From the NCBI GenBank assembly GCA_900768005.1, contig CAAGBE010000070.1:1-7308 (forward strand): a DNA stretch of 7,308 nt, read 5' to 3'. Below, piece by piece: positions 4,716 through 7,308 of the stretch. The position numbers and the translations under genes are program-made. The notes under the pieces are model-generated. The model saw nothing but the letters and a program-made list of their open reading frames with translations, was not told the origin of the DNA and searched no databases. The stretch comes from Clostridia bacterium (lineage in GTDB: Bacteria; Bacillota; Clostridia; UMGS1883). Every line of letters starts with the position of its first letter. The stretch's first letter is position 1.

Positions 4716-6986
4716 ATGTTAGAAAGATTACAAGGTGGCGTTTATCTCTCCTCGGACGGGAAGATTATTCCCGAAAATGAAGGAAAGGCCCTCTACAATG
4801 CTCCTGATGATGCCCGCGAGGGTACTATGAGCTATAAAATAATGCGTTCTCATTGTGTGAAAGAGAGTGCAGACGGAAAAATGCGTATAAAGTTTGACGC
4901 ACTTATTTCCCACGATATTACATATGTGGGTATTATCCAGACAGCACGTGCCAGCGGACTTACAGAATTTCCCGTACCCTATGCACTTACAAACTGTCAC
5001 AACAGCCTTTGTGCAGTAGGCGGTACAATTAACGAGGATGACCACGTTTTCGGTCTTTCTGCCGCTAAAAAATACGGCGGTGTATACGTTCCTGCAAATC
5101 AGGCGGTTATCCATCAGTATGCCCGTGAGCAGATGGCAGGCTGCGGTAAAATGATTCTTGGCTCCGACAGCCATACTCGTTATGGTGCTATCGGTACAAT
5201 GGGCGTAGGCGAGGGCGGTCCCGAGCTTGTAAAACAGCTCCTTTCACAGACATATGATGTAGATGCACCCAAGGTTGTTCTTGTGTATCTTGAAAATGCT
5301 CCCAAGAAGGGTATCGGACCTCAGGACGTTGCGATAGCACTTGTTGGCGAAACCTTTAAGGATGGTTTTGTAAAGAACTGCATCCTTGAATTTGCAGGCC
5401 CCGGTGTGAAAAATCTTTCTATGGATTTCCGTATCGGTATAGACGTAATGACAACCGAAACAACCTGTCTTTCTTCTATTTGGACAACCGATGAAAAGAC
5501 AGCAGAATACCTTTCTATCCACGGCAGAAAGGATGAGTATAAAGAAATCAAGCCCGAAGATGGTGCATATTACGACAAGGCAATCAGAATTGACCTTTCC
5601 AAGATTGAGGCAATGATTGCACTTCCGTTCCATCCCTCTAATGCATATACAGTTCACCAGCTTCAGCAGAATGCTTACGACATTTTCCGTGAAATTGAAG
5701 TAAAGGCAAAAGAGCAGTTCGGTGACAAGGTAGAATTTTCTCTTACAGATAAAATCAAAGACGGTAAAATTATGATAGACCAGGGCGTAATTGCAGGCTG
5801 CAGCGGCGGTATGTATGAAAGCATCTGCGAAGCAGCTTCAATCCTTGACGGAAGAAGCTGTGGTAACGGATACTTTAACCTCAGCGTGTACCCCTCCAGC
5901 GTACCGATTAACCTTGCACTTCTGGGGAATGGTGTTCAGGCAAAGCTTCTTGAAGCCGGTGCAGTATTTAAGCCCTGCTTCTGCGGACCTTGCTTCGGTG
6001 CAGGTGACGTTCCTGCCAACAGTGCACTTTCAATCCGTCATACAACCCGCAACTTCCCCAACCGTGAAGGCTCCAAGCCCTCTGATGGACAGCTTAGCGG
6101 TGTTGCTCTTATGGATGCCCGTTCAATTGCGGCAACTGCGGCAAACGGCGGTGTTCTTACAGCGGCAACAGATATTGATTTTAAAAGCAAGGAATACGAT
6201 TACAGCTTTGACAGCGGCGTATATGAAAAGAGAGTATATAACGGCTTTGGTAAGGCTGACAGTAGCGAAGAACTTCGTCTTGGTCCCAATATCAAGGATT
6301 GGCCCAAGATGTACCCCCTCGGTGAGAATGTTCTTCTCAAGCTTGCAGCAGTTATCCATGACGAGGTAACAACTACGGACGAGCTTATCCCCTCAGGTGA
6401 AACATCAAGCTACCGTTCCAACCCCATCAAGCTTTCTGAGTTTGCACTTTCAAGACGTGTTCCCGAATACGTTGGAAGAAGCAAAGCAATCCGCGATATG
6501 GAGGATATGAGAAGAGAGGGCAACATCCCCACAGAGGTAATAAATGCACTCTCCGATTTCGGTGGTGAAGAAACAGCAAAGGTAACACAGATTGGCTCCT
6601 GCGTATTTGCGAAAAAGCCCGGTGACGGCTCTGCCCGTGAACAGGCAGCATCTTGTCAGAAAGTTCTTGGCGGACTTGGAAACATCTGCTACGAATACGC
6701 AACCAAGCGTTACAGAAGTAACTGCATAAACTGGGGTATCCTGCCCTTCACCATTGATAAGGATACAGAATTCAATTATAATGACGGTGACTATGTATTT
6801 GTACCCAATATCCGTAGTATAATAGAAAACAAGGAAGAAACTGCAGCAGGTTATGTAATTAAAGCTGACGGAAACTACGACTCCATCAAGCTTAACATTG
6901 TAGGACTTACCGATGATGAAAGACAGATTATCCTCGACGGATGTCTTATGAACTACTATGCCGAAAGGATGAAGAAAAATGACTAA
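4716..6986 (+). CDS. Aconitase-superfamily hydratase (YbhJ-like), probable aconitate hydratase
   Basis: 756-residue aconitase-superfamily protein, large catalytic domain first (to about 470) and swivelling C-terminal domain after. Cluster ligands are recognisable: Cys362 in AGCSGG, and Cys423 and Cys426 in CFCGPCFG. DSH at 151-153 and GSAREQAA at 638-645 match the aconitase DSHT and GSSRE motifs, so the catalytic Ser (639) and substrate-binding Arg (641) are kept. Two differences from mitochondrial aconitase: the second Ser of GSSR is Ala640, and the CDH motif reads CHN (94-96). The length and the segments around NCHNSLCAVGG and LGSDSHTRYGAIGTMG resemble, from memory, E. coli YbhJ-type 'putative hydratases' rather than AcnA or AcnB. 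Isomerisation of citrate to isocitrate is inferred from the overlapping isocitrate dehydrogenase gene. Expected to need a [4Fe-4S] cluster; cytoplasmic. A hydratase acting on another hydroxy-acid remains possible. Confidence 0.88.
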   Translation: MLERLQGGVYLSSDGKIIPENEGKALYNAPDDAREGTMSYKIMRSHCVKESADGKMRIKFDALISHDITYVGIIQTARASGLTEFPVPYALTNCHNSLCAVGGTINEDDHVFGLSAAKKYGGVYVPANQAVIHQYAREQMAGCGKMILGSDSHTRYGAIGTMGVGEGGPELVKQLLSQTYDVDAPKVVLVYLENAPKKGIGPQDVAIALVGETFKDGFVKNCILEFAGPGVKNLSMDFRIGIDVMTTETTCLSSIWTTDEKTAEYLSIHGRKDEYKEIKPEDGAYYDKAIRIDLSKIEAMIALPFHPSNAYTVHQLQQNAYDIFREIEVKAKEQFGDKVEFSLTDKIKDGKIMIDQGVIAGCSGGMYESICEAASILDGRSCGNGYFNLSVYPSSVPINLALLGNGVQAKLLEAGAVFKPCFCGPCFGAGDVPANSALSIRHTTRNFPNREGSKPSDGQLSGVALMDARSIAATAANGGVLTAATDIDFKSKEYDYSFDSGVYEKRVYNGFGKADSSEELRLGPNIKDWPKMYPLGENVLLKLAAVIHDEVTTTDELIPSGETSSYRSNPIKLSEFALSRRVPEYVGRSKAIRDMEDMRREGNIPTEVINALSDFGGEETAKVTQIGSCVFAKKPGDGSAREQAASCQKVLGGLGNICYEYATKRYRSNCINWGILPFTIDKDTEFNYNDGDYVFVPNIRSIIENKEETAAGYVIKADGNYDSIKLNIVGLTDDERQIILDGCLMNYYAERMKKND
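6964..6969 (+). promoter_or_regulatory. Ribosome binding site of icd
   Basis: AAAGGA, inside the last codons of the aconitase gene, ends 9 bases before the ATG at 6979. It supports that start and coupling of the two overlapping genes. Confidence 0.7.
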
Positions 6987-7308
6987 GATACCTATGAAGA
7001 ATAAAATCGTCGAAATGGATGGCGACGAAATGACCCGTATCCTCTGGCAAATGATTAAGGATGAACTCCTTAACCCCTTTGTAGAGCTTAATACAGAGTA
7101 TTACGACCTTGGTCTTAAATACCGTGACGAAACAAATGATCAGGTAACCTTCGATGCAGGTGAGGCAATAAAGAAATATCACGTTGGTGTAAAGTGTGCA
7201 ACAATCACACCTAATGCTCAGCGTGTTGAAGAATACAACTTAAAGGAAATGTGGAAAAGCCCAAACGGCACAATCCGCGCTATTCTTGATGGAACAGTTT
7301 TCAGAGCA
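6979..7308 (+). CDS. icd: NADP-dependent isocitrate dehydrogenase (type II, dimeric), N-terminal part
   Basis: Open at the right edge; 110 residues are visible, of about 400 in the family. The sequence is unmistakably the eukaryote-like homodimeric NADP-IDH: IVEMDGDEMTRI (10-21), EYYDLGLKYRD (40-50), GVKCATITP (70-78) and MWKSPNGTIRAILDGTVFR (91-109). Residue numbers match human IDH1: Lys72, Thr75 and Thr77 (NADP side), and Ser94, Asn96, Arg100, Arg109 (isocitrate binding). It oxidises isocitrate to 2-oxoglutarate and CO2, making NADPH. The ATG at 6979 overlaps the upstream stop by 8 bases (ATGACTAA), so the two are co-transcribed and probably translationally coupled. NADP preference is inferred from family; the decisive residues lie further downstream, outside the window. 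Confidence 0.95.
   Translation, partial: MTKIPMKNKIVEMDGDEMTRILWQMIKDELLNPFVELNTEYYDLGLKYRDETNDQVTFDAGEAIKKYHVGVKCATITPNAQRVEEYNLKEMWKSPNGTIRAILDGTVFRA

Noticed and set aside
5791..6369. Plus-strand open frame inside the aconitase gene in another frame
   Set aside because: No domain and no ribosome binding site; overlaps the cluster-ligand and following region of a well-supported protein in the correct frame.

Overview
This window carries parts of two metabolic operons from an anaerobic, fermentative Firmicute, most likely a gut-type clostridium of the Ruminococcaceae/Oscillospirales. That placement is inferred from the gene content (a NuoF-like HydB with a multi-cluster [FeFe] hydrogenase HydA and an ATPase-domain protein in one operon), from strong GGAGG-type ribosome binding sites, and from close resemblance to clostridial families. 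No 16S or other taxonomic marker is present.

Positions 1-4385 (+) hold the distal end of a hydrogenase operon: the C-terminal part of a HATPase-domain protein (1-438), a small thioredoxin-like [2Fe-2S] protein (440-808), HydB (826-2625) and HydA (2643-4385). The genes are 1-17 bases apart, each with its own Shine-Dalgarno sequence, and end at a strong intrinsic terminator (4392-4426). The promoter and the expected NuoE-like hydC would lie upstream of the window. HydB would take electrons from NADH through FMN, and HydA reduces protons at the H-cluster. In related clostridia such complexes are electron-bifurcating: NADH and reduced ferredoxin are oxidised together to H2.

Positions 4386-4715 are intergenic. 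They hold the hyd terminator, a tRNA-Thr(CGU) on the minus strand with its own terminator and promoter, and the promoter and ribosome binding site of the next operon. The two terminators converge (12 bases apart) and the two promoters diverge.

Positions 4716-7308 (+) hold an aconitase-superfamily hydratase of the YbhJ-like branch, overlapping by 8 bases the start of a type II NADP-dependent isocitrate dehydrogenase that runs off the window. Together they suggest the citrate to 2-oxoglutarate segment of an incomplete TCA cycle, supplying glutamate and NADPH.

The points most worth a second look are a Ser in HydA at the position that aligns with an H-cluster cysteine ligand, the small thioredoxin-like protein with only three of four cluster cysteines, and the active-site substitutions in the aconitase homologue. 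I see no mobile element, CRISPR array or clearly new multi-gene system.
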